Part shown: one piece after another, positions 8,091-18,400 of the stretch
Layout: every line of letters begins with the position of its first letter
Numbering within the stretch: position 1 is the stretch's first letter
Position numbers and translations under genes: made by a program
Assembly (NCBI GenBank): GCA_029747585.1
Contig: JAPEVF010000861.1
Span: forward strand, 1-18,974
DNA: 18,974 nt
From: Pleurotus djamor
Taxonomy: Eukaryota > Basidiomycota > Agaricomycetes > Agaricales > Pleurotaceae
Reading direction: 5' to 3'
The notes under the pieces: generated by a model
Database searches by the model: none
Seen by the model: only the letters and a program-made list of their open reading frames with translations
Told to the model about the DNA's origin: nothing

Positions 8091-8665
8091 GCGCGGGGGG
8101 ACATGGTGGTGGGGAAGGAAGGAAGAAAGAATCGGAACCGGAACCGGAACCAACTTCCATCAAAAAAAATTACATAATTTTCCCACGCCGCCATCACATG
8201 ATCGTGTCGAGCGCGCATGGTGAAGTTAAACCTTTGGATGGCAACTCTTCAACCTACACATCACAACATGATGTTTTTAAGCACTGTGGATGCTTTCAAG
8301 GGCCGACGGAGAGGAGTCGGACCGAGCGGGGACGAGGAACAGTGGAACACAGGTGGCGGAGACGCCTGGACGTGGTTCAGGAGCCGATAGGAGTAGTGGT
8401 CGTTGTCGTTGCTCTCGCTGCCACTCACCTTCGATGCTGCCAATGATGCGGAGAAAATGGTTCCGCAGTAAAATCAAATGCAAGGGTGAAGCTCCAAGAT
8501 TAAATCAGCCGATCTCCGCTTAATGATCTATGGTCCCTCAAACGTTTCGACGCTGAGCTTATAAGATTCGCAACTCCACGCACTCTCGACACTGCAATCT
8601 GGCCTCGACGCACTGGCTGGCAAGCTAGAAGTTGCTGTGAACCTGCCTTGACATCCCTTTGGTAT
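8091..8665. other. Intergenic stretch with a relic of a shared 5' leader, no gene recognised
   Basis: On the minus strand an ATG at 8104 is preceded by a CT-rich leader (CTTTCTTCCTTCC then CCCCACCACC). It nearly matches the leader of the gene starting at 11163, but its frame closes after 18 codons. Three tandem GGAACC units lie near 8134-8153. Short open frames on both strands (8277-8483 minus, 8290-8523 plus) have no recognisable content. Confidence 0.4.
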
Positions 8666-8920
8666 CTTGGATCTTAGCCTTGACGTTGTCGATGGTGTCG
8701 GATGACTCGACCTCCAAGCCTCGACGCTGTCAAACGTATCTTGGATCTTAGCCTTGACGTTGTCGATGGTGTCGGATGACTCGACCTCCAAGCCTCGACG
8801 TTGTCAAACGTACCTTGGATCTTGGCCTTGACGTTGTCGATGGTGTCACACGTATCTTGGATCTTAGCCTTGACGTTGTCGATGGTGTCGGATGACTCGA
8901 CCTCCAAGCCTCGACGTTGG
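8666..8920 (-). repeat. Minisatellite containing an internal ubiquitin coding fragment
   Basis: Four copies start at 8666, 8740, 8814 and 8856 (periods 74, 74 and 42). On the minus strand each full unit encodes LEVESSDTIDNVKAKIQD, matching ubiquitin residues ~15-32, followed by ~20 bases of unrelated spacer. Since 74 is not a multiple of three, the ubiquitin frame is lost from one unit to the next, so this is not a polyubiquitin gene. The 42-base copy lacks the LEVESS part. The copy at the left edge ends with AAAGGGAT in place of the lysine-glutamate-glycine segment of ubiquitin, a hint that it retains slightly more of the source. Confidence 0.85.
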
Positions 8921-9219
8921 TGGTCAAGACTTTTTCTCGGCGCAGGAAGGATTAGCTGGGTATCTTCGTACTTGTCTTCATGCATTTTCCTCCGAAACTC
9001 TATGCTATTTACCGTCTTTTACTGGTATCTTATTCACTGAATTCGAACACAATTGTCTTCGATGAACTCGACGTTTTCGTATATCAAAATTAAGTTGCGG
9101 GAATACAAGAGAAAAGTACTAGAATAAGCAAAAAAAAAAAAGAGGTAGCTAGCGATCGTTGTGGAAGTACATGCGGCAAATACAAGAAAAGGCGAAAAAA
9201 AAACNGATGAAGATAGCAC
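8921..9219. other. Intergenic stretch, no gene recognised
   Basis: Contains one member of a dispersed short repeat (9061-9091), an A-run near 9130 and an ambiguous base at 9205 next to another A-run. It is the 3' flank of the next minus-strand gene. Confidence 0.5.
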
Positions 9220-11163
9220 TCAATCATCCGTCTCATCCATCTCATCCATCTCACCAAACTCCAGATGGTCCCCAATCTCTCTCTCATCCGCCGTTGATGA
9301 CCTCTCGACACGAGGCGGGATGGCGTAAGGAGCAGGAGGCGGGATGGCGTAAGGAGCAGGAGGAACGTCGACGTAGACTTGTGGATGGGCTCGAGCCCGA
9401 GTTCCTCGACTGCTTCCTTCTCCCCGATCCTCCCTCTGGTTCGCCTGACTACTTCCCTCTCCCCGATTCGACATCTGATTTCCTCCACTACTCCCTTCTC
9501 CGCGATTTAGCTGGCCGGACAACATCTGAACCTGCTCGGTGAGGGTGCGGACGACGTCTCGAAGTTGATCTGCCGACATGAGGAGGAGGGGATCAACCGG
9601 GCTCAGCCCTGCTTCCTACACCAGAAATGTCAGTAATAAACCACTTGAATCTTCGGATTTGGACTCACCATGTTTTCACGAGCTCGATAAGGGCGGTACT
9701 CAACCGACGGGACACGAGGTGGTGGTGGTAGGGGATCGTATGCGCCTGGCAGAGGTCGAGCGTGACGATTGGGTCCTCGTCGTTCGGGTGTCCGTTCTGG
9801 ACCGAATTCACCCTCCGATGGGGCGTCAGGAGCCCAGTACTCGGGGGTCGTACCGCTTGATGGTGTCGTCGAGTGTCGCTTCCTCTTTCTCGGGGTGGTG
9901 GTGGTACTCGTCCCCTTCGACGACGTCTTACTCTTCGGCGACGTCTTACCCTTCGACAATCGCTTCCTCTTCGGCGATGGTTTCCCCTTCCCCAACCTCG
10001 CGTGACTACAGGTCTTCTTCAAACCTCCACACCTCCTACAAATGTAGCAACCCGTCCCAATACAATCCACCTCCTTCTTATTGTTCCTGCATCGTTCGCA
10101 GCGATCGTTCCCGACAAAAAGCTGGTCGGCGGCGCGTCGTCGTTCGTTTTCACCTTTGGATAGCTTCCACCCACACGTTCCCCGGTGACGACAAACCCAG
10201 CCATCATCACCTGGATGAGGTGGTCCAACTTCCCGTGGAGACTTGGGCCTCCAGAAGTCCTCGCTGCCGTTGCGTTTCTTGATACGCCGGAGGACTTCAG
10301 AATCGCTGGTGTCGAAGTCAGATCCGTCACCCAGCAACGACTGATAGTCGTCGTCGGTGGTTTCCTGACGATCCAGAGGTTCGTCGGACGGAGGAAGCTG
10401 TGGGTTGGCGATGGGAGGGAGAGACTCGGGGCGATGGAGGATCGGGGAATGGGGAAACGGAGAGGAGGCACGAGGAAGATCGATCCCGCTACCTTCATCC
10501 TCATCGTCCATGAGAGTGTTGTCGATGGGTTGGACGGAAGGGTTTTGGATGGGTTGGACGGAAGGGTTGTCGACGGGTTCGACGGAAGGGTTGTCGACGG
10601 GTTGGATGGATGGATGGTGGTGGTGGTCGCGATGGGAAGTCGACGATTCGTGAGTCGACGGAGATGGGAGGAAGAGAGGTTCCTCTTCAAGCGGTGCTGG
10701 ACCAGCTCCGCCTGTGTCTTCATCGACTCTAACTCCGTCACCACCACTCAAAGAGCCTCCTACGCCTCCTCCTTCGATTCCACCACCACCACCACTCTCC
10801 CTCAAACCAATCTCATACCTATTCTCCATTGCCTCGACGTCCGATTCCACCCTCGCGATTTCTCGGGTAAAAGCGGGAAACGTCGCTCGAAGGTCGTCTG
10901 GAGGGATAAGTTGAAGGACTTCGAGTAAGAACGACTACAATCGAAGCATGTTAGAACCAAGTCAACTTCAAAGTCGGACGGGGACTTACCAAGTGTTCCC
11001 GACAGTCGTCAATACGCCTCCTCATGCTGCTGGCTGGCAGACTTGGGTCGAGCCGTAGCTTGAGCCCATCCCGTTCGGCTTGCAGCATCTCGAATCGACC
11101 GAGCTTGCCACGACGATTGAATTCCGCCGCAAAGTCGCTTGGGGTCATCTTGTCGTCGCTCAT
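9220..11163 (-). CDS. Cys-rich, low-complexity fungal protein of unknown function, three exons, intact
   Basis: Exons 11163-10990, 10934-9669 and 9615-9220; introns of 55 and 53 nt with GTAAGT and GTGAGT donors and TGTAG acceptors, all phase 0; 611 residues. The N-terminal part (to ~100) is charged and probably helical. A glycine/acid/proline-rich stretch follows, with an eight-residue repeat around NPSVQPVD. A cysteine cluster (~306-367) includes CERC, CYICRRC and a final C before SHA, plausibly zinc-binding. Next is a lysine/serine-rich basic tract (KGKTSPKSKTSSKG). The C-terminus has a short coiled coil (LRDVVRTLTEQVQMLSGQL) and a PPAPYAI tandem repeat. It resembles multi-copy basidiomycete hypothetical proteins. 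A nucleic-acid-binding or Gag-like role is conceivable but unproven; no enzyme motif seen. Confidence 0.78.
10525..10620 (-). repeat. In-frame 24-bp coding minisatellite in the Cys-rich gene
   Basis: About four copies of a 24-base unit (GGTTGGACGGAAGGGTTGTC type on the + strand) encode the eight-residue repeat NPSVQPVD and variants on the minus strand. The period is a multiple of three, so the frame is preserved, in contrast to the ubiquitin minisatellite. Confidence 0.8.
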
Positions 11164-11918
11164 GGTGGTGGGGGAAAGGAAGAAAGAAATGTTCTCGTCG
11201 TCGTCACAGACCCCCAGCAGCTGTGATAATTGGTGAAGAGTGAAGAAGACATTTCGACCACACGGTTCCCATCAAATATGACCGCTTTTGTGATCAAAGT
11301 GATCGAACTCATTGTCCGGAATGACATCATCGCCGACTTCCATCATTCCGTGCCCAGACCGTTCCGATCGACTAAAAGTACCGAGCTCATTGTATGACGT
11401 CGATTCGGTCCGACTTGTCCTTCGGTCTTCCCGGTGATGACAGCCCCTGTCCTTTCTCCCTTTCTCTCCCCCCTGTGACTGTCGAACATCGATGTCGTGC
11501 ACTATTGGCACCGTCGACAAGCGGGTTATCAGTCTCTCATCGTGACTATGCCTTGTTATGGTGAGATTAACTACAGAACCAACGGAGTCGACCGTTTCGC
11601 GTCAAAATCGACGCTCATTCAAGTCTGCAACATGTCGGATGTACTCACATCACCGACATAGCGCAGTTAGTTGTGCGTCCCTGCTTTTAACATATTCGGT
11701 GTCTTCAGACAGGATGTCGCGTCACTTGTGGACGGGTAAGCGAGAAGGTCGATGTAAAGTTAAAGTCTGAGTTGCGTCTTGACTTTACACGGGATTGTCA
11801 ACTGATGGACTCCACGTTCTCGTATATTCAGAGACGCAATCTCCGCCTTTGTCTCTACTCGACTTTCTTGTATCCAAAATTCACTCTGATGCTGCAAGGT
11901 AACGGTCATCCAAACGAT
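11164..11918. other. Intergenic stretch: upstream region of the Cys-rich gene and decayed repeat pieces
   Basis: Begins with the CT-rich leader of the Cys-rich gene (minus strand). A minus-strand open frame at 11272-11520 is charged and shows no family features. A decayed tRNA-like 5' part (AGCGCAGTTAGTTGTGCG) lies near 11659-11677. Members of a short dispersed repeat occur at 11804-11833 and 11855-11883. Confidence 0.45.
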
Positions 11919-11991
11919 GCCCAGATGGCACAGTTGGTTGTGCGCCCGATTGAATAGCGGGAGGTCCCAGGTTCAATTCCTGGTCGGGGTC
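11919..11991 (+). tRNA. tRNA-Phe(GAA)-like sequence, probably a relic or SINE head
   Basis: A 73-base cloverleaf. Acceptor GCCCAGA / TCGGGGT (one mismatch, one G-U); D-stem GCAC/GTGC with loop AGTTGGTT; anticodon stem CCCGA/GCGGG with a mismatch next to the loop; loop TTGAATA, anticodon GAA; T-stem CCAGG/CCTGG with loop TTCAATT. Box A TGGCACAGTTGG and box B GGTTCAATTCC are good. A pyrimidine at position 37, the two stem mismatches and the tandem context argue against a working tRNA. Confidence 0.6.
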
Positions 11992-12124
11992 TTATGTATT
12001 CAGGAGCACTGGTTGATTTTTGCGGTATCCTTTTTTGGCATCTGATGTCTCACGAACCGATGAACTTGACTTTCTTGTATCAAAATTCACTCTGATGCTG
12101 CAAAGTAACGGACGTGCACACGAT

Positions 12125-12197
12125 GCCCAGATGGCACAGTTGGTTGTGCGTCCGACTGAATAGCGGGAGGTCCCAGGTTCGATTCCTGGTCAGGGTC
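12125..12197 (+). tRNA. Second tRNA-Phe(GAA)-like copy
   Basis: Same 73-base fold as the copy at 11919, with substitutions in the anticodon stem (TCCGA/GCGGG, loop CTGAATA), T-loop TTCGATT (perfect box B) and acceptor 3' strand TCAGGGT. Same acceptor-stem mismatch position. A T6 run follows ~22 bases downstream. Confidence 0.6.
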
Positions 12198-12256
12198 TTA
12201 TGTAGGCACATGCATTGTTTTTTGGCATCTGATGTCTCACGAACCGATGAACTCGC

Positions 12257-12294
12257 GAATAGCGGAAGTCCCAGGTTCGATTCCTGGTCAGGGT
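12257..12294 (+). pseudogene. Truncated third tRNA-like copy
   Basis: Only the anticodon 3' side, variable loop, T-arm and acceptor 3' strand remain. It joins directly to the unit's trailing word, so it arose by deletion or unequal exchange within the tandem array. Confidence 0.65.
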
Positions 12295-12482
12295 ACCTGA
12301 TCCACTTGGAGCCTCACTACTTTTTCCTGCGACTTGGACTCATGCGCCTGGACGGACCGATGGACTCGACATTCTCTTATCGTGTAAATCGAGTCGTCTA
12401 CAGGGTGTGCTTCCAAATCTTCCGTCGGCTCTTTTATTCAAGTATCGAATGAATTTATTACATCTAAAAATCTAAAGTACGA
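12295..12482. other. 3' flank of the telomere-linked helicase gene, no gene recognised
   Basis: Holds another member of the dispersed short repeat (12359-12385) and an AT-rich stretch just past the helicase gene's stop codon. Confidence 0.5.
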
Positions 12483-15400
12483 TTATACGACATTATACTC
12501 CTTGTCCTGTTTATAATTGTAAAGCCAAAGGCCAAGTTCAACGGCGTTGATGAAGTGGCTGGGGTGTTCGACGTCAGCAAGCCATATCTTATACGCACTG
12601 TCATCCAGGTTCTCTCCAAGTGCTCCAAGAGAAGTCGAAGAAAACCGCTGGTAGCATGCCTTCCAGAGCTTGGCGTTACGTCGGACCCCAACGGCAATCG
12701 GACGAAGTACATCCTTGCAATCCTGGCAGTTCCCAGGCGTCCCAGTGTCCATTGGACCATGAGTTGATGGCAGATACTGAGCACCTCCGGTGTCTTGGGG
12801 CACCCAGCACATGTAGCAGTACTTGCAACCTTTAGGAAGCACGACGCCTTTGAATTGCATGAAGTGGTTCCACCCCGGCTGGCCCGGGCATCTATGGGGA
12901 TGTGTGGGCTGATCCACTCTGTACATGTCACCGTCTTGGACCCAACAGCAGACACAGTGATTCCTCAACGTAAGAAACAAGTTGTTGAGCATCTTTGCCT
13001 TCTTGGCAAGTATGTCAGCGATGCGTTTGACAGGAGCAAACCCCATTCGAATCTGTATGCTGGGTGTTTGATCACGAGATGCTAATTGGAGCGCTTCGTC
13101 GGACGGGGAGAATGAGGCTCGAGATAGTGGTGATGAATTGTACGTTAGCAGAGGAGATGAATGAAGTCGTCGATGTTTCTGAGGGGTGGATGTACTTGAT
13201 GGGAATCGACCCAGGCGGGAATTTGATGGTGAAAGACTAGGTAGCGAGAGAGAGGGGCTTAAATGAATTCGCTTCGACAGATCAAACCCAAGATCATCTT
13301 CAGCTCGACGCTTTGGAGTGGGAGACATGGAGGCTGGTTGCTGTTGAGTGAGAGTATCAATGGCTGGGGAGGGCGGTGGTATCGGAGGAGTCAAAGGGTC
13401 TGCAGGCGTCATGAAGTCGGCAAGGTCCACATCACGGAACTCCCTGGCGTATTGTTCTTCATCGTCGATGGAACCAGCATGGACAAGTGTGCGTAATAGG
13501 CCCATTTCAACATCAGAACCGGGAGCACATCGTCCACATAGCTGGGCATCGGGATATATCCCCCGCAGAGCAGAGCAATCTTGTTCGAAGCCATCAAACA
13601 GCGTTGATGTTCCAATCCGTAGACAGGCAGTCGAACTCTTCGTGATCCAATGCTGCGTTTCCACTCGGCACTCGAAATCCTGACCAGTTGGCTCGTCGTG
13701 CTTTGTCATATGGTGTACATTCTCCTGGTTGATGATGACAGCTAGAGAACGTTGCCCCAGACGACCAGACCGCCCCATCCCTTGAAAGACATCAACAATG
13801 GAGTAAAGGCAGCTGAGAAAGACAGTAGCAACGACATTCGGGTAGTCGAGACCTTGAAGAAGCCCTGTTGTTGAGACGATCCAGCTGACCTTGGATTCCT
13901 TCTGCCATCTCCTAAGGTTGTGTCCTGCGTTGAAAAGCTCAGAGTGATGACCAACACCGTCNAAAAAAAGGATGCTTGATAAACTCGTCGACTTGGGTTT
14001 TCTGAGGAACAAAGATGATTCCCTTGTCGCCAGGAACGAAGACATTCAACGAGATCCACTCTGCAAGCTTTGCAAAGACGTCGGCGGTAAGGTTCCCAGC
14101 ACGGAACATGTGGTACGAAACATGAGGTTGGGGAACGGGAGCACGAATCACCATTGTAGCAGTTGGAGCCCCTGCCTGAGAGAAAAACATGGATTGACGA
14201 TCAGGAGGGAGGGTTGCTGTTAGCCAGATTCGTTGGACCGGAAACTGGGCTAATGTCTTGATCCGATGAAAGTGGTGACGGTAGTCCACGCATGAGAGAA
14301 TTTGATGCGCCTCATCAACAATTATGCGAATGACTCGGTGAGAGGTAGCATTATATGCACTATAAGCAGAGTTAGTAACTAGACATTAACCTTGACTTGC
14401 AGACAAGACTTACATTTTGAACGACTTTGACACTACTGACTCAACCGCCATGAAAATCAGAGTCCAATTCCCCAAAGTACTCTGTTTCGATGTCCACTCC
14501 GATGCATTAAGACCAAGCTTGTTTGCCGTGTCCAGTTGCTGCTTAAGAAGCGCTCGGTTCGGACATATGATGATCGTCTGAAACTCAGTCTTCTCCAGAA
14601 TGTCTCTCATCGCTGGAATGAGCCAGGTCATGCTCTTTCCTCCACCTGTTGGAAGAACACCAAGAAAGCTGTCCTTGCAGAGAAGGGCGTGCTCAACCAA
14701 GGCCCTCTGCTCAGAACTCTTAAACACAGCATTGTCATCGTTCAACAGACGTCGGAGAAGTTTGAGGGCGCAGCCTGGTTCTACTGGCGAACGGAAAAAA
14801 CTTGTATCCTGAAGGGCAAGGGGAAGCTGCGAGGAGAACGTGCGAGATGCTTTCGGAGTGGTCTCGTTGGAGTTGTCGTCACTATGATAGGTGGCAATTG
14901 GAGAGGTGATGGGCTGGGTTTGAACCAGGCTTCTATCGGCGGCCATACCAGCGGGTGAAGAGATTACCAATGAGGTTGATGCGGACGAGGTGGGCGGTTG
15001 GAGTGGGGTCGTTTGTTGTTGCTGCTGAAAAGAGGTAGACCCTTGGAATGGGGTCGTCGGTCGTTGCTGCTGAAAAGAGGTAGACCGTTGGAATGGGGCC
15101 GTCGGTTGTTGCTGCTGAAACTGAAGTTCAGTTACAGCCTCAACTACGGTTGATTTGACAATCTCCTTGATGCGAGACTCTGACGAGGCCTGTGCATCAA
15201 GCAATCGAGACTCCAGGGATTGAAACGCCGCAAGGATTCCAGATAAGTCTGGCGTAGACGAAGGTAGCGAAGACGCTGATGCTGCACCACTACCTGCAAG
15301 TCCAGTGGTGACGAGTTGGTTGAGAATCTCCCGGCGACGCTCCAGAGGAATCTGAGGCTGATGGTTCTCGCGGAAATCGTGAAACTGGTGGTACTCATCC

Positions 15401-18400
15401 GAGACTCGACCAAACCGTTGGAGAAGATCTGTCGTCAGGTTGTCGATGTGCCCACCATTGGCACCATAGTGTTGTCGCTCCGTTGCAATGGAGTGACCTC
15501 TCTGAGCCGCAATGACATCAAGGGCATTTTCACCTAGATCAGCTTCAATGCCAAAGTATACCCTGCCGATTTCAATGCTGATTTGACGGAAGTCACGTCG
15601 TCCACACTTCTCGACGCCACAATATTGATGTAGATACTTTGTCAAGATGTTGCCAAAGCCATCACTGGTAATCCGAGCTCCTTGTTGTACAAAGAGGAAC
15701 TCATCGTAGCATCGGGCAGTCGACTTGCTAAAGCGCATGCTCACAAGGAGCCGAACGGTTGGGCGAATAAAGACGAGGTACATCTGCAGTAGTCGGGAGA
15801 ACGTCTTGTGACACTTCGTCGGTATGCACGAGTCAGCCATGACCAGCTTGTCGTACTTGACGCGACGAGTCATCAACCAGATATCACCATTGCTAAAGAG
15901 AATCGTCCGTGGCTTCGACCCATTCTGAAAGCGATGCTCGACAAACTCAGTCCCTCGAGGCGAACCACCATTGGTTGTAAAGGCCAAGACAGCAAGGATA
16001 TGCAGAAGTTCATCGCACTTCTCGAGGATGTCATCGATGGTGAAGGGATTGGGAATAAACTGGCCCTTGCTCATCTTTCCCAGGCGTTTTTTGTCGTCGT
16101 CAAGGAGGTGTCGTAGCAAAGTCAAGTCCTGGCTAGGCACTTGTGGGTCTTTGAGCCAGGAGTAACCTCTTGAGTCGTTCGTCCAATCATCGACCAACGC
16201 GTCTGGTATTGAGAGACTTGGAACCGTAGAGCCAAACAAGTCGAGCACGATGTCGTCGAATCGTTTGACCATGACATGCATCCCTTTACGATAGGTGGGA
16301 ACATGGAGGCGGACTGAGCCATGAATGAAGACATCGAAGTTGTCCTCAATTCGAACAGCGTTGGGACGAGGGGTGGCATGGGCGATGGATGATGCAAGGG
16401 CTTGGAAGTTGGAAACAACTTCCCAAGTCGACCGGACCTCAAGATTCAAATTCTGCTTGACCAGCAATGTCATATGGCTAAAACAGAGTTAGAAATGATT
16501 AAGACATGGATCGTATTGAACTTACTGGAGTAGATCACCCTCCTTGCCCAGCTGAAGCCCTTCAAAGTAGACCACCGCACGACAAATATACCGGATCCCT
16601 GAAAGTGGCGATGTGATGTAGTGGGCATTGGCGAACGTTCCATCGTGGTGAAGGAAGTAGAGCATGTAGAAGTGCTCCATCGGGTGCTTCCACTTGTCAT
16701 CTCCATCTCCAAATCTAGGAGCATACTTGGAAAAGAAGGGGAATATGAATTGATGAACATCGAGGATTGTAACCTTGTTGTGGCTGATGAGTGATTCAAG
16801 CTGCTTAGCACGGTCTGAGTCGTAAGGGTCGATGATCAAGGGGTAACCAGGAATGGGTTCTTTGCACCAACGGAGAACCATGCAGGTAAACGACAAGAGC
16901 AGGTTCGCGTTTTTCCGTAATGTAGCATCCTCCAATTCAGACATCCAGAGTTTGCTACCAGTTGAGGGACTAGAGAGACAACATTAGTACTTAACGACGT
17001 TTGAAAAAAAAACATTGGGCTTACATAGGATAAGTGTGCAGCATACGACGAATTCTAAGATCCGACTTGAGAGCACTTCCACGAATATCCACCAAATAGT
17101 TGAAGAAGATGTCAGCAAGGCACCCATATCGATCCACCCGCTTTGGAAGTACAACAAGACTCCGTAGTGCCTCTAGATCCTGTCGACTTCCCAGATATGG
17201 CTTGATCTGGGTGAACCACCCAAGATTACGGACCAGCAGTGGGACCTCCTCTTCAGAAGAGGGAACATGCAGCTCTGGTGATGAGAGGTGCTCTCGTACA
17301 AGGTCACGAAGAAAGAGGTCTTTGAACGAGTTGACAGAGAGGTGGGTGCGGTGTGGGTTGACTTCAAAGTATTGACGATGAAATGGATAGAAAAATGTCT
17401 GATACGCCACATTTCGAGACGAGGGGCAATAGTTCATACCATGAGCTTTTGAATAGTGCTTGGCTATGGTCTTCATTGTCCCAGCGACATAGGTGCAGGC
17501 AGGAACAGAACACCCTAGGCCATCAAGATGCAGGGCAAGGCCTTCCACAGGCGCACATCCTGCTTCAGGTACGGATTCTGGGATGTAGTCAGGGACGATG
17601 TGATGAGCCTCGATATCGAGGTGGATTTGAGAGACGATGGAGGATGAAAGGGAGGTTCGATGCTGGTCACGAAGATGACCACATATAGTGACTGGGGTAT
17701 AGGCGATTTCACACCCAGTGCAGAGTATGACTCGATGCAACCTGTGAAAACAATAACCATACTCCCGCCCCAGCGATGTTACAACAAGATCCGACTCAGG
17801 ATCAGGTGAGGTAGCGGAGGCGAGAGCTGGTGTTGCCACCCCAAGCCCCAGCTCACTTGACGCAGCAGCCGGTGCGATAGCGGGGGCAAGGGTGGCGGAG
17901 ACATCCGGACGACGTTGTTGAACAACATCGTGCAGAGACAAGACAGGAGCCACCACTGCCTCCCCTCCAAGAGCCATCCCTGATGGAGGAGGTGAGGAAG
18001 AAGGTGAAGGGTTAACATCATGCCGGCTACCCATCGACTGATGATGCAACCGGTGCTGCCAACCACTGTTGACCAGCGACGATGGCCCAGCTTGGGACGA
18101 CCCAAGTTCCGGTTGAGAGAAGCCCATGCCCATGGAAGATGAAGGGAAAGAGAGGGGGGGAACGGCACCAGTCATGTAATCAGTAACAGTGGGAGAGGGA
18201 TTGGGGAGGGGACGGACGACAGGAGTGGGCGAAGAAGGGAAGAGCAATGGAGATGACGGGGCTTCAGTTGTAGGGGTGGAGGTAGGTGTATCAGGACTGG
18301 GAGAAGGGGAGGCTGAGGTGATAATAGACAAGGACTTGGGGTGGACAATGAGTTTAGTGGAGGGGGATATAGTAGTAAGGTGTTGGGTCATATTTTTACG

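Larger units (their letters stand above)
11861..12294 (+). repeat. Tandem tRNA-derived SINE-like repeat, two full units and one truncated
   Basis: Two units offset by ~206 bases share a leader (GACTTTCTTGTATC.AAAATTC then CTCTGATGCTGCAA), a tRNA-like body, a TTATGTA segment, a T5-T6 run and a trailing word GGCATCTGATGTCTCACGAA. A third copy retains only the 3' half of the tRNA-like body (12257-12294). Box A and box B are preserved, with T-runs downstream as possible Pol III stops. Confidence 0.75.

Noticed and set aside
9578..10928. Long + strand open frames opposite the Cys-rich gene
   Set aside because: The minus-strand gene has consistent introns and a coherent domain layout; the + strand frames are its GC-rich shadows.
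11272..11520. Minus-strand open frame of 82 codons
   Set aside because: Charged low-complexity sequence with no family resemblance, in the upstream region of the Cys-rich gene; not enough to call a gene.
11919..12197. Two functional tRNA-Phe genes
   Set aside because: Both copies share an acceptor mismatch, an anticodon-stem mismatch and a pyrimidine at position 37, and lie in a tandem repeat; kept as tRNA-like only.
12224..12250. CTGATGTCTCACGAAC resembling a hammerhead core (also near 12040)
   Set aside because: It lacks the final A of CUGAUGA, a GAAA segment and flanking stems; the word belongs to the SINE-like unit.
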